From positions 1-30,687 of the IMG/VR virus record IMGVR_UViG_3300037189_004311: a DNA stretch of 30,687 bases; one strand, written 5' to 3'. Shown piece after piece: positions 11,879 to 20,122 of this stretch (its first letter is position 1; the number at the start of each line of letters is the position of its first letter). Source of the DNA: a virus. A program made the position numbers and the translations under genes. Below the pieces are notes generated by a model. The model saw nothing but the letters and a program-made list of their open reading frames with translations. It was not told where the DNA came from and did not search any database.

Positions 11879-12119
11879 GGAGAGGTATCAGCAAGAATTA
11901 CTTCTGTCACGCAAGATACTAAAGACAGAGATGGGTAAGGCTCTTGCTGCTATTTCACCGACCGCTAAACGGGCGTTGGTCGCACGTTGGAAGCAAGACT
12001 ATGGCACTACCATGTTTAATGATTTGATGAGCGTAGCGAAGAATCCAGAGGCTAGGTATCGCATAGCAAACTGGAATCTAGGTGAATTTGATAAAGAAAG
12101 AAAAAAGGGGATGAGATGA
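11856..12119 (+). CDS. Small conserved phage protein, candidate terminase accessory
   Basis: An 87-residue basic protein with SPTAKRALVARWKQDYGTTMFNDLMSVAKNPEARYRIANWNLGEFDKERKKG. The RW-QDYG...ANWNL-EF-KE pattern recurs in phages beside terminase genes. No terminase small subunit with a clear HTH is present in the window, and this gene is one of two candidates (with 12116..12286). Weak AAGG site; overlaps the upstream gene by 23 bases and the next by ATGA. Confidence 0.65.
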   Translation: MENTEPFEERYQQELLLSRKILKTEMGKALAAISPTAKRALVARWKQDYGTTMFNDLMSVAKNPEARYRIANWNLGEFDKERKKGMR

Positions 12120-12286
12120 ATGATTTAGAAGAATTCTTTGCAAAAGGATCGCCTTTAGGTAAAAGACCTAAACAATGGGTAGGGCTGACGGATGAGGAGA
12201 TAAAGAATTTAATGCGAGGACACAATACGCAAGTGGAGTTTGCTAGAGCGTTAGAAGCAAAGCTAAAGGAAAAGAATGAAGTTTAA
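12116..12286 (+). CDS. Small protein immediately before terminase
   Basis: A 56-residue protein, MNDLEEFFAKGSPLGKRPKQ then WVGLTDEEIKNLMRGHNTQVEFARALEAKLKEKNEV. ATGA overlap at the start, 11-base overlap with terminase at the end. LTDEEI followed by a helix, and a final amphipathic helix (EFARALEAKLKEK), are all that can be seen. A packaging accessory is inferred from location. Confidence 0.65.
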   Translation: MNDLEEFFAKGSPLGKRPKQWVGLTDEEIKNLMRGHNTQVEFARALEAKLKEKNEV

Positions 12287-14039
12287 TCTTGCTCAGTTTT
12301 ACCGTTTTTGTTCAAACCTAAAAATTGAAACTAAAGAGCAGGGCTTGCGTAAGTTGGACAACTTGCTTGGTACGCAGACTTATGTAATGGATGAAATTTC
12401 TCAAGGTTTAAATGAGGGCGTTCATTTCTTTGTTATTTTGAAAGGGCGGCAGTTAGGTATCACTACTATCTCACTTGCCCTCGACCTTTACTGGCATTAT
12501 TTAAATCAAGGATTAAATGGAACACTCGTCACAGACACAGAAGAAAACCGAGATATGTTCAGAGGAACGCTCGGTGCTTACATGGATGGTTTGCCGAAAG
12601 AGTACAAGATACCCATACTCGCCCACAATCGGAATTCCCTTTCCCTCAAGAACCGAAGCAGAATCTTTTATCAAGTCGCAGGGCTTAGAGCGAAAGGAAG
12701 TCTTGGTCGTGGCAAAGGTATCACCTTCCTTCATGGGACAGAAACTAGTTCGTGGGGGGATGAGGAGGGTCTAGCATCTCTGCTTGCCTCGCTTGCAGAA
12801 ACAAACCCTAAACGTCTTTACATATTTGAATCTACTGCTCGTGGCTTTAATATGTTTCACGATATGTACGTTACCGCTAAACGTGCCAAAACTCAGAAAG
12901 CTATTTTTTGTGGATGGTGGCGCAATCAATTCTATTCCGTTGACGCTGAATCAAACATCTACAAAGTCTATTGGGATGGAAAGCTAACGTCTGAAGAAAA
13001 AGAATGGACTAGGGATATTAAGAAACTCTACAACGTAGAGATCAATTCCCGTCAAATGGCTTGGTGGCGTTGGAAGCTACATGAGGGCATCAAGGATGAT
13101 GCGTTGATGTATCAAGAGTTCCCGCCTACAGAGGACTATGCCTTCATCATGACAGGCACATCCTACTTCTCAAATGCTAGATGTACTGACGCTATGAAGA
13201 TCGCAAAGAAGATAGGTTGCGACTATTACCGTTACAGCATGGGCGCAAACTTTATAGATACCGAAGTTATCAAGTCCACAGAAAGACTTGCTACACTAAA
13301 GGTATGGGAGCAACCAGTTGATACGGCATATTATGTTATTGGTGCAGACCCTGCTTATGGTTCGTCTGATTGGGCTGATCGTTTCTGTATCCAAGTCTTT
13401 AGATGCTATGCCGATGGAATGGAACAAGTTGCTGAGTTCGCTACGTCTGAAATGAATACGTATCAGTTCGCATGGACTATTGCACACCTTGCAGGTGCTT
13501 ACAAAAACTCCACGTTAAACTTAGAGGTAAATGGTCCTGGTCAGGCAGTCATCAATGAATTGCGAAACTTGAAGCGTCAGGCTGCTGTGCTTGAAGGCAG
13601 AATGGGTTATGACTTAATGAATGTGTTAGGTAGCATGAGCAATTACATTTGGAGGCGCAACGATACGATGGGCGGCATCTCCAATTCAATTGGTTGGGTT
13701 ACTACCTCCGCTACAAAAGAACGTATGCTTTCTTACATGAAGGATTACTTTGAGCGCGGCATGATGGCTATTTATTCTATTGATGCTATCGAAGAAATGA
13801 AAACCATCATTCGTGATGGCGCAAGTATTGAAGCCTCTGGTCGTAACAAAGATGATCGTGTAATGGCGGCTGCACTTGCTACTGCTGCATTTGCTGAACA
13901 ATTACAACCAAGATTGATTGCACAAAAACTTACAAGGCAAGTAAGTAGAACTCTTGATGATAGTACACCGGAAGAAATTGCAGTTGGTCGTAATGTTTCT
14001 GATTACTTAAAGAGGATAGGGATATATGGAAACACTTGA
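12276..14039 (+). CDS. terL: Terminase large subunit
   Basis: A 587-residue packaging motor. The ATPase part has the Walker A-like KGRQLGITT (56-64; the usual GK/S is replaced, as in many TerL), a Walker-B-like ITFLHGTE (149-156) with the acid at E156, and the coupling motif ESTARG (185-190). The nuclease part has GADPAYG (356-362, D358), LNLEVNG (414-420, E417) and KDDRVMAAALA (525-535, D526/D527), the expected RNase H-like acids for cutting concatemers. Length fits the family. It overlaps the upstream gene by 11 bases and the DUF5672 gene by 14. Confidence 0.92.
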   Translation: MKFNLAQFYRFCSNLKIETKEQGLRKLDNLLGTQTYVMDEISQGLNEGVHFFVILKGRQLGITTISLALDLYWHYLNQGLNGTLVTDTEENRDMFRGTLGAYMDGLPKEYKIPILAHNRNSLSLKNRSRIFYQVAGLRAKGSLGRGKGITFLHGTETSSWGDEEGLASLLASLAETNPKRLYIFESTARGFNMFHDMYVTAKRAKTQKAIFCGWWRNQFYSVDAESNIYKVYWDGKLTSEEKEWTRDIKKLYNVEINSRQMAWWRWKLHEGIKDDALMYQEFPPTEDYAFIMTGTSYFSNARCTDAMKIAKKIGCDYYRYSMGANFIDTEVIKSTERLATLKVWEQPVDTAYYVIGADPAYGSSDWADRFCIQVFRCYADGMEQVAEFATSEMNTYQFAWTIAHLAGAYKNSTLNLEVNGPGQAVINELRNLKRQAAVLEGRMGYDLMNVLGSMSNYIWRRNDTMGGISNSIGWVTTSATKERMLSYMKDYFERGMMAIYSIDAIEEMKTIIRDGASIEASGRNKDDRVMAAALATAAFAEQLQPRLIAQKLTRQVSRTLDDSTPEEIAVGRNVSDYLKRIGIYGNT

Positions 14040-14823
14040 TAAGTTTAAAGACATAACCGTTGTTGCGATATACGGTAATGGTCAAGGTGATATGGCAATA
14101 CCTGCAATTGAAAAGACTTGCTCTGAATTGCCAGGTTCTAAACCTTTGCTAATCACAAACAAAATGTTTAATACACGCATACCGCAAAAACAAATTGCGC
14201 CACTAACGCACATTACTTACAGTCAGTTTGTAATGTATGGGCTGCATAACTTTATTGATACTAAGTATGCTTTAATTGTTCAACATGATGGTTGGGCTTT
14301 GAACGGGGAGAACTGGCGAGATGAATGGTTTGATTTTGATTTTATTGGTGGTCTTACTCATGCTGCTTTGTCTGGACTAACGTATTACACAAACTATATG
14401 TATGTTGGACATCCTAATTTATTTATAGTTCAGAATGGCGGTTTTAGTTTGCGAAGCAAAGCATTTTTAGAAGCACCTACTAAGTACGGTATCTTTGCAC
14501 AAAACTTAGATCATGAATTATTTCATAATGAAGATATTCAGCTTTGTTGTTTTATGCGTTCTTACTTAGAAGAAGTAGGTATGAAGTTCGCAACAGATGA
14601 AGAAGCAAAATTATTTTCGTTTGAACATTTGTCTAGCATTGTTCACAAAGACATAGACATTAAAAAAATATTTGGTCATCATTCTCGCTTCAGAAAATTA
14701 GTTGCTCCTAAGTTTATGGAATGGCACTTAACAGATTTTGAAACAATGCAGATAGATAAAGAGCCAGAGATATTTAGAATGTTTGAAAATTACGGATACC
14801 ACATTACTAAAACAAATGGATGA
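14026..14823 (+). CDS. DUF5672-like glycosyltransferase-type protein
   Basis: A 265-residue protein with the DUF5672 pattern: YALIVQHDGWALN (81-93), WRDEWFDFDFIGG (97-109), QNGGFSLRSKAFL (136-148), NEDIQLCCFMR (168-178) and FATDEEAKLFSFE (188-200). The family has a GT-A-like fold; HDGW takes the DxD position and NED the catalytic-region acids. The sugar donor and acceptor are unknown. Insertion between terminase and portal is unusual, as these are normally near neighbours; it may be a moron that modifies virion or host glycans. GGG-type ribosome site and 14-base overlap with terL. Confidence 0.8.
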   Translation: METLDKFKDITVVAIYGNGQGDMAIPAIEKTCSELPGSKPLLITNKMFNTRIPQKQIAPLTHITYSQFVMYGLHNFIDTKYALIVQHDGWALNGENWRDEWFDFDFIGGLTHAALSGLTYYTNYMYVGHPNLFIVQNGGFSLRSKAFLEAPTKYGIFAQNLDHELFHNEDIQLCCFMRSYLEEVGMKFATDEEAKLFSFEHLSSIVHKDIDIKKIFGHHSRFRKLVAPKFMEWHLTDFETMQIDKEPEIFRMFENYGYHITKTNG

Positions 14824-15208
14824 AGTTATACCTAGAGTTGAATTGAAACGCATTATCAAAGCGTTCATGATGGACAAGAGGCGGGGCATTCCGCTTTCCT
14901 TGTTTGCTGAGTTATGTGGAATGGATCGAACTCATTTGTACAATATATTTATTTCTGAATCACATCCTTTAACTGAAACGATGCAGCGCAGAGTATCAAA
15001 GGGCTATTGCTCTTGGCGTGATGGCAAAATTATTGTTTTAGAGAGATACGGAAAGAAATGGATTGAGTATCGTAAAGAACCAAAGAAAAAAGCAGCGAGG
15101 GGTTATGGACTACAGATCAAAGATGGTGAAGTGCGTCTTAAACTGGGCATTAAAAATAGGCTTGATTATTCTGATTATTCTATTGATGAACAACTGAAGG
15201 GGATATGA
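14816..15208 (+). CDS. Conserved phage protein with HTH-like N-terminus
   Basis: The ATG at 14816 overlaps the upstream stop by 8 bases; a TTG at 14783 would extend it but has no ribosome site. The 130-residue protein contains IPRVELKRIIKAFMMDKRRGIPLSLFAELCGMDRTHLYNIF (about 5-45), an HTH-like helix pair, then QRRVSKGYCSWRDGKI and a basic C-terminal region ending in LDYSDYSIDEQLKG. The pattern is widespread in phages between terminase and portal genes; function unknown, DNA contact likely. Coupled to the next gene by ATGA. Confidence 0.7.
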   Translation: MDEVIPRVELKRIIKAFMMDKRRGIPLSLFAELCGMDRTHLYNIFISESHPLTETMQRRVSKGYCSWRDGKIIVLERYGKKWIEYRKEPKKKAARGYGLQIKDGEVRLKLGIKNRLDYSDYSIDEQLKGI

Positions 15209-15672
15209 TTATGGCGGTATTAAACGATTATAAGTGCGTTAAACACGGATATTTTGAGGCTTACGAGGGTAAATGCCCTATGAAAGGCTGTTCAGAGGAA
15301 GTTCATGTTGTTTTTCTTCAACCTGTTGCTTTTAAGTCAGATACGACTAAACACAACGATAAAACCTTAAATCAGCTTGCTATTGACTTTAATATGACCG
15401 ATATTAAGTCGGCAAAAGAAGATGATAACCAATCTGGTTACTTAACTCGTAATAATGGCGCAGCACCTGCTGAACCTAGACCGGGCGATGCGGTAAAATG
15501 GGGGAATCAAGGAGGCAAGTGGGACTTGGGATCACTTGTTAAGGGGAGAACCTTTGCTCCCGTTCGTGATGAATCCGTTAGTGTCCTGCCTAGTCAAATA
15601 GGAAACTTGACAGCACCCAAGACTGCGAGTTATATAGCGGATCATGAGAACCTACAAGTGAAGCCTGAATAA
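15205..15672 (+). CDS. Zinc-ribbon-containing protein upstream of portal
   Basis: A 155-residue protein. The N-terminus KCVKHGYFEAYEGKCPMKGC has the order C-x-x-H ... C-x4-C of a zinc ribbon, followed by a long, likely flexible region with G, N, P and S. The ribosome site AAGGGG lies close to the first of two possible ATGs (15205 and 15211). The gene ends in TAATG with the portal. Small zinc-ribbon proteins in this place are common in phages of this layout; whether they join the head is not known to me. Confidence 0.7.
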   Translation: MIMAVLNDYKCVKHGYFEAYEGKCPMKGCSEEVHVVFLQPVAFKSDTTKHNDKTLNQLAIDFNMTDIKSAKEDDNQSGYLTRNNGAAPAEPRPGDAVKWGNQGGKWDLGSLVKGRTFAPVRDESVSVLPSQIGNLTAPKTASYIADHENLQVKPE

Positions 15673-17294
15673 TGCGAATTCCGACAAACCCTGTTCATCG
15701 TGAAGAATTCTATTTGGATTTAATTCAAAAGTGTTTTGTTTCGCGTGAAGAAAGAATCGCAGACTATTCCGCTTTACGTAGCTACTATTTATTTGGAGCA
15801 TCACCGGAAGAACCACCGGCATTGTTTAATAAAATTTTTCCGCACGTTGACCAATTAACTTCATTTCTTTATTCGGCAGAAACAACCAGATTCACAATTA
15901 GTCTTGGTGCTGAAGTCAATCCAATGGAACAACGTAAAGTTCCAATACTGACAGACAAGATAAATGATGAGTGGTTAAACTCAAACGCAGACCAAGTATT
16001 TTCTACTGCCTTAACTTGGGCGTTGTGTTATTCAAGTACGTTCTTAAAATTAGTTGTCAACAAAGGGATTCATCCCTACATGGTTGAACCGGCTGCGATG
16101 GGAGTATTAAGAGAAGATTCTCCTTACACAGATAGACAAGAAGCATTAGTCCAAACGTACTACATTACTAAGTCAGAATTATATTCACGGCTTTACTCTC
16201 ACCCAAAGCGCGAAGAAATTATTAAGCGTGTCACTTCAAGTTACAAACCTCAACAAGTAGAAGTTCCTGAAGGTATTGATCGTATCATCATGTCGCAATC
16301 AAACCCGACAATGGTAGGTACAGTTAATCTTGATTTGTCCGGCATGAACAGATACAAAGCTCGTGTTGCAGAAGATACGATTGAGATGCGTGAGTTGTGG
16401 GTATGGAATGACGAAACGATGGATTATCAGGTTGTTACTATTGCTGAACCTGACGTTATTATTTACGACCGTAGTGGCGAATCAGTATTTTTGAAAGGCG
16501 AATTGCCTTTTGTTCAGCTTTGCCCTAACCCAATGTACGACTACTATTGGGGTCAATCGGAAGTACAGCGTTTAGTTTTCTTGCAATCCCTGCGTAATAA
16601 ACGCATGACAGAAATTTTAGATTTATTGTCTAAACAAACATCCCCGCCAACGGCATTAATTGGTTTTGCGGGTATCTTAGACGAAAAGAATTTTGCTTTA
16701 AATCGCTCTGGCGGTGTGTTGGCAACTGATATGCCTAACGCAAAAGTGGAAAAACTTGCTCCACAAATGCCTGGTGATCTATTTGAAGTTATTCATGAAG
16801 TAGATGCAATGTTTGCAGAAGCCTCTGGTATTACTTCTGTATTGTCCGGTAGGGGCGAAACAGGGGTAAGAAGTCAGGGTCATGCCTCTCAATTGGCACG
16901 TTTAGGTTCATCAAGAGCCAAAAAACGGGCGTTAATCATTGAGGATTCGCTTGAAAAGGTCGCAACATTGTATTTAAAGATCATTCAAGAGTACGACAAA
17001 GAGAAATTGATGGATACAGAGAATGTTGCTTTCATTCCAGAGCAATTTACTAAAAACTTTGTCGTTAAAGTAGATGCACACAGTAATTCGCCAATATTTA
17101 CGGAAGATACCCGTCAAATGGCATTCAATTTGTTTAAATCGGGCGCAATCGACAAAGAATCTTTACTTGACTTGTTAGAGCCTCCAATGAAACAATTATT
17201 AAAAGAGAAATTGAAAAAGCGTGAGAAAGAACAGGGAAAGCAGCCTCCAAAAGAGGGAAAGAAACCTGATGTTAAAGCAGAGGAGAAGAAATAA
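15672..17294 (+). CDS. Portal protein (head-tail connector)
   Basis: A 540-residue protein starting in a TAATG overlap. Typical portal signs are FNKIFPHVDQLTSFLYSA near residue 52, a long central region with PFVQLCPNPMYDYYWGQSEVQRLVFLQSLRNKRMTEI, the ASGITSVLSGRGETGVRSQGHASQLARLGSSRAKKRALIIEDSLEKVA segment forming the clip and stem helices, and a highly charged C-terminal tail (KLKKREKEQGKQPPKEGKK). The portal forms the dodecameric ring through which DNA is packaged and ejected, and docks the terminase. Position after terminase and before capsid genes agrees. Confidence 0.88.
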   Translation: MRIPTNPVHREEFYLDLIQKCFVSREERIADYSALRSYYLFGASPEEPPALFNKIFPHVDQLTSFLYSAETTRFTISLGAEVNPMEQRKVPILTDKINDEWLNSNADQVFSTALTWALCYSSTFLKLVVNKGIHPYMVEPAAMGVLREDSPYTDRQEALVQTYYITKSELYSRLYSHPKREEIIKRVTSSYKPQQVEVPEGIDRIIMSQSNPTMVGTVNLDLSGMNRYKARVAEDTIEMRELWVWNDETMDYQVVTIAEPDVIIYDRSGESVFLKGELPFVQLCPNPMYDYYWGQSEVQRLVFLQSLRNKRMTEILDLLSKQTSPPTALIGFAGILDEKNFALNRSGGVLATDMPNAKVEKLAPQMPGDLFEVIHEVDAMFAEASGITSVLSGRGETGVRSQGHASQLARLGSSRAKKRALIIEDSLEKVATLYLKIIQEYDKEKLMDTENVAFIPEQFTKNFVVKVDAHSNSPIFTEDTRQMAFNLFKSGAIDKESLLDLLEPPMKQLLKEKLKKREKEQGKQPPKEGKKPDVKAEEKK

Positions 17295-17461
17295 TGGCGA
17301 GAGCAAATAAATCACCTAAATCAGACCAACCTCTTGCAAACACAAAAGACGCAAGACAGGCAATGCCAAAAGAACCAAGTTTGCAGTACAGGGTGCAAGG
17401 CATACAAAGTTATGGTCGCGCACCATCATCAAGAGGTATGAGCAGGGCGGCAAGGGGATAA
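17294..17461 (+). CDS. Small basic protein after portal (55 residues)
   Basis: A 55-residue basic protein, MARANKSPKSDQPLANTKDA then RQAMPKEPSLQYRVQGIQSY and a G/R-rich end (GRAPSSRGMSRAARG). It shares a TAATG with the portal stop, so translation is coupled. Low complexity and charge suggest a disordered, nucleic-acid-contacting or capsid-internal peptide. Not recognised. It is followed by two still shorter basic peptides. Confidence 0.6.
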   Translation: MARANKSPKSDQPLANTKDARQAMPKEPSLQYRVQGIQSYGRAPSSRGMSRAARG

Positions 17462-17478
17462 TTACTTAGGAGTAAATT

Positions 17479-17520
17479 ATGTACAAGAAAATGAAGCGTG
17501 GTCGCAAGACTAAGCGTTAA
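17479..17520 (+). CDS. 13-residue highly basic peptide
   Basis: Encodes MYKKMKRGRKTKR with eight K or R in 13 residues. AGGAG lies exactly six bases before the ATG, a near-optimal site, so ribosomes are very likely to start here. After the TAA the same frame continues as another basic stretch, SVPVKRKKGCSALPMK, before the next stop. It lies in the head-gene region, and a related peptide follows. A DNA-contacting role like that of small packaging peptides is a guess. Confidence 0.5.
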   Translation: MYKKMKRGRKTKR

Positions 17521-17598
17521 TCAGTTCCCGTAAAACGGAAAAAGGGGTGTTCTGCTCTCCCTATGAAATGAGTAGTTAAACGCAAAAGGAGAAATACC

Positions 17599-17643
17599 AT
17601 GCGTGGTCGCAAAAAAGGTGCTCGTAAGGGCAAGCGTAAGTAA
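17599..17643 (+). CDS. 14-residue highly basic peptide
   Basis: Encodes MRGRKKGARKGKRK with nine K or R in 14 residues. It has an AAGGAG site at good spacing, and MRGRKKG resembles MKRGRKTKR in the preceding peptide, so the two look like relatives. The stop codon is part of a perfect hairpin (17641..17656), so translation and RNA structure may interact. Confidence 0.5.
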   Translation: MRGRKKGARKGKRK

Positions 17644-17691
17644 TCCTTAGGGATTATCCCTGGGGGCGGGGAAAAAAAATATACGCCCCCA
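17641..17691 (+). promoter_or_regulatory. Two hairpins after the basic peptides
   Basis: The first hairpin is TAATCC (17641..17646) with GGATTA (17651..17656) around TTAG. The second is TGGGGGCG (17661..17668) with CGCCCCCA (17684..17691) around a 15-base loop that contains eight A. There is no U run after the second stem, so it is not a typical terminator; RNA stabilisation or processing at the border between portal and capsid genes is possible. Confidence 0.4.
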
Positions 17692-17695
17692 CCTA

Positions 17696-17724
17696 TTGAC
17701 AAAATTTATAGTTGCGGTTATTTG
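17696..17724 (+). promoter_or_regulatory. Possible promoter before the capsid genes
   Basis: A perfect TTGACA (17696..17701) with a weak TATTTG (17719..17724) at 17 bases, located 26 bases before the next gene and directly after the hairpins. The -10 match is poor. Confidence 0.35.
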
Positions 17725-17749
17725 TATTGCAAAAATCTATGAGGTTATT

Positions 17750-18328
17750 ATGAGCGTTCCACCAGATGAACTAATGAAGTTGATGAAGGGTCAGCAATCA
17801 GGAATGGATCAGCCATCTCCTGAGGATTCTCTCGCATCACCTACAGACGGAACACCTCCTATGGCTTCCCCAATGTCAACGCCAGAGCCTAAGTTGGGTT
17901 CACGCGAAGGTGCATTAGTCAATCTTGGTTTAGCTATGGATTTGATTGAGCAAGCACTTCCTGCTATTGGAAGCGAATCGCCAGAAGGACAAAAAGCAAT
18001 AGCTGCGCTGCGTACCTTGACAGGTATCATTGGCGCAAAGAAAGCATCTACTAATGAATTGAAACAATCTGAGATTCTTCAGATGCTTCAAGCACTTCCA
18101 CAGGCGGGTGGCGCAACGCCTGAAAGCAGAGCATTATCAGCCGCGCCACAAATTCCTGGAATGAATCCACAGTCAATACCTGCACCGCCATCGCCTCCTC
18201 AAATGGGTGAGCTTGGTGGTGCGGGTGGTATGCCTGGCGGTATGCCTCCTGGCGGTATGCCAGGTGGAATGCCCGGTGGCGCACCCGGTGGAATGCCTCC
18301 TGGAATGCCCCCTCAACCACCAATGTAA
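17750..18328 (+). CDS. Pro/Gly/Met-rich head-region protein
   Basis: The frame is open from a TTG at 17696, but the ATG at 17750 has a GAGG site five bases before it, giving 192 residues. The N-terminal part (MSVPPDELMKLMKGQQSGMDQPSPEDSLA) is polar; the centre (LVNLGLAMDLIEQALPAIGSESPEGQKAIAALRTLTGII) is an amphipathic helical region. The last 40 residues are a low-complexity string of GGMPGG/PPGGMP units. Proteins with this layout occur between portal and scaffold or capsid genes in related phages; role unknown, head assembly is inferred from position. Confidence 0.7.
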   Translation: MSVPPDELMKLMKGQQSGMDQPSPEDSLASPTDGTPPMASPMSTPEPKLGSREGALVNLGLAMDLIEQALPAIGSESPEGQKAIAALRTLTGIIGAKKASTNELKQSEILQMLQALPQAGGATPESRALSAAPQIPGMNPQSIPAPPSPPQMGELGGAGGMPGGMPPGGMPGGMPGGAPGGMPPGMPPQPPM

Positions 18329-18340
18329 TAGGAGTTTCAA

Positions 18341-18526
18341 ATGGATTTATTTAAGCCAAGAGGTTCAGCCTCACCACGCAGACCAACTGACAACAATCAG
18401 CAGAATGGTCAAATGATTAATACACCTCGCTATTCTGAGTTTGGTGGTCTGACTTCTTCTACTGCAATCGGTAGCAAGAACAAGATGCAAGTTCAGAAGC
18501 CTGGCGATGGCAAAAAAGTAATTTAA
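18341..18526 (+). CDS. Small hypothetical head-region protein (61 residues)
   Basis: A 61-residue polar protein (MDLFKPRGSASPRRPTDNNQ ... YSEFGGLTSSTAIGSKNK) with an AGGAG site six bases before the ATG. Rich in S, N, G, K and R and probably unstructured. Resembles 1379..1618 in its GKKV-type ending (GDGKKVI and GGGKKVY), perhaps by chance. Not recognised. Confidence 0.6.
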   Translation: MDLFKPRGSASPRRPTDNNQQNGQMINTPRYSEFGGLTSSTAIGSKNKMQVQKPGDGKKVI

Positions 18527-18544
18527 TAAATTAAGGGGATAACC

Positions 18545-19075
18545 ATGTCGTTAGAAGATTTAAGTTCAGAAGCTAGAGATGAGTTGGCATTGCTTGCTCG
18601 TAGATTAGCCGAGAATCCAAATACAAGAAAAGACTTTCTGCGTATGACTAAGACAGTCAATCCAGATATGCCTATTCCTGAATTGGAGATCGAAGAATCT
18701 ACAAATAGAGCAACCAATGAAATGCGTGAAGAACTTCAAGCAATGCGTAACCAAATGCGGGAACGTGATGCTCTTGAAGAATTAGGCAAGCGCAGAAATA
18801 AGTTGAAAGCAAAAGGCTTAATTCAAAACGATGAGGACATGAATGAAGTGGAAAGAATAATGCTTGATAAGGGCATTACTAACCACGAAGCGGCTGCGGA
18901 ATACTGGACTTGGATGAAGCAGTCGGCAGCTCCTACACCAACGGGCTACAATCCGTCAGCAATTAGCAAGTTCGACCTATCTAAATACTGGAAGAACCCT
19001 ACTGCGGGTGCAAGAGATGAAGCAGCAAAAGCACTCAATGATTTGCGTAAACCTACGCGACCCATTGGTTTATAA
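18545..19075 (+). CDS. Scaffold-like protein
   Basis: A 176-residue, strongly charged, helical protein directly before the major capsid gene. Residues about 55-95 (STNRATNEMREELQAMRNQMRERDALEELGKRRNKLKAKG) form a coiled coil, and the C-terminal end (FDLSKYWKNPTAGARDEAAKALNDLRKPTRPIGL) is basic, like capsid-binding tails of scaffolds. There is no catalytic motif of a prohead protease. Start follows AAGGGG. A scaffold role is inferred from position and composition and is common in this layout. Confidence 0.7.
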   Translation: MSLEDLSSEARDELALLARRLAENPNTRKDFLRMTKTVNPDMPIPELEIEESTNRATNEMREELQAMRNQMRERDALEELGKRRNKLKAKGLIQNDEDMNEVERIMLDKGITNHEAAAEYWTWMKQSAAPTPTGYNPSAISKFDLSKYWKNPTAGARDEAAKALNDLRKPTRPIGL

Positions 19076-19107
19076 ACAAGGGGATTTTTTAAACGGAGAT
19101 AAACGTC

Positions 19108-20109
19108 ATGGCTATTGGCGGCGGTATTCTTCCGGCTTCAGGTTCGACTCAGTTTACTGAGTTAACTTACGTAACCCGTAGGGCGTTTATCCCGAAGCTG
19201 GTTGTACAACTTTATAACTCGACACCTCTCATGGCGGCTCTGATTGCTAACTCGCAACAGGCTTCTGGTGGTGTTTCTTCTGTAACAGTTCCAGTCCAGG
19301 GTTCACAATTTGTGAATGCCCAATGGTCGGATTATTCTGGTTCTTTCAATCAGCCTTCAGTACAACAAGGTGCTTATAATGCCGAGTTCAACCTGAAACT
19401 GATGATCGCTCCAGTTCCGTTCCTCGGTATGGAAGGTGCAGTTCAACAAGATGCAGCAATCATCCCGCTTATTGAAGCTCGTATGAATGATGCAACTAAC
19501 GTGATGATGGATGCAATGGCAACCGCCTTGTACACCAATACATCAAACACCCAACAGTTTATCGGTTTACCTGCTGCTGTATCCTCATCCGGTACATACG
19601 GCAATATCGACCGTTCAGCTTACACTTGGTGGCAGTCTAAGCAGTACACCGCTACTGGTCAAAACCCAACCCGTCAAAACATTCTCCAGTACATTTCAGG
19701 TACTGTTAAGAATGGCGCAGAAGTTCCTACTTTTGGCGTTTGCGGATTCGGTACATGGACATTACTTGCTCAAGATTTCGTAGGTCAAGAGCAGTACATG
19801 ATTACTCCAGGTAACGGTTTTGATAGTGATGCAAATGGTCCTAGTGCGGCTTTCCGTGCTTTGATGGTTGCAGGTGTACCTATTTATCCAGACCCATACT
19901 GTCCTGAAGGTACTGTTTACTTCTTGAATAGCAACTACCTGTCGCTCTACATCCATGAGCAAGGTTCGTTCGTATTCACAGGCTTTGAATCAACTCTACC
20001 TAACTGGCAGATTGGTTACGTTGGCGCAGTTCTGACAATCGCAGAATTGGTAAATACCAAACCTAAGTCAATGACTAGGGTGACGGGCTTTAACTCTTTA
20101 ACTTTGTAA
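19108..20109 (+). CDS. Major capsid protein
   Basis: A 333-residue protein consistent with an HK97-fold capsid subunit of moderate length: a flexible start, RRAFIPKLVVQLYNSTPLMAALIAN (25-49), a long hydrophobic beta-rich body, DAMATALYTNTS, and the C-terminal part with VAGVPIYPDPYCPEGTVYFLNSNYLSLYIHEQGSF (about 255-290), which resembles the A-domain end of many coat proteins. Its abundance is suggested by a GGAGA ribosome site and by the scaffold gene before it. HK97 fold assignment rests on pattern and context. Confidence 0.85.
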   Translation: MAIGGGILPASGSTQFTELTYVTRRAFIPKLVVQLYNSTPLMAALIANSQQASGGVSSVTVPVQGSQFVNAQWSDYSGSFNQPSVQQGAYNAEFNLKLMIAPVPFLGMEGAVQQDAAIIPLIEARMNDATNVMMDAMATALYTNTSNTQQFIGLPAAVSSSGTYGNIDRSAYTWWQSKQYTATGQNPTRQNILQYISGTVKNGAEVPTFGVCGFGTWTLLAQDFVGQEQYMITPGNGFDSDANGPSAAFRALMVAGVPIYPDPYCPEGTVYFLNSNYLSLYIHEQGSFVFTGFESTLPNWQIGYVGAVLTIAELVNTKPKSMTRVTGFNSLTL

Positions 20110-20122
20110 AAGGAGAATAGTC

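Noticed and set aside
17661-17691. GC-rich hairpin considered as a terminator
   Set aside because: No U run follows on the plus strand; it is listed only as a hairpin.
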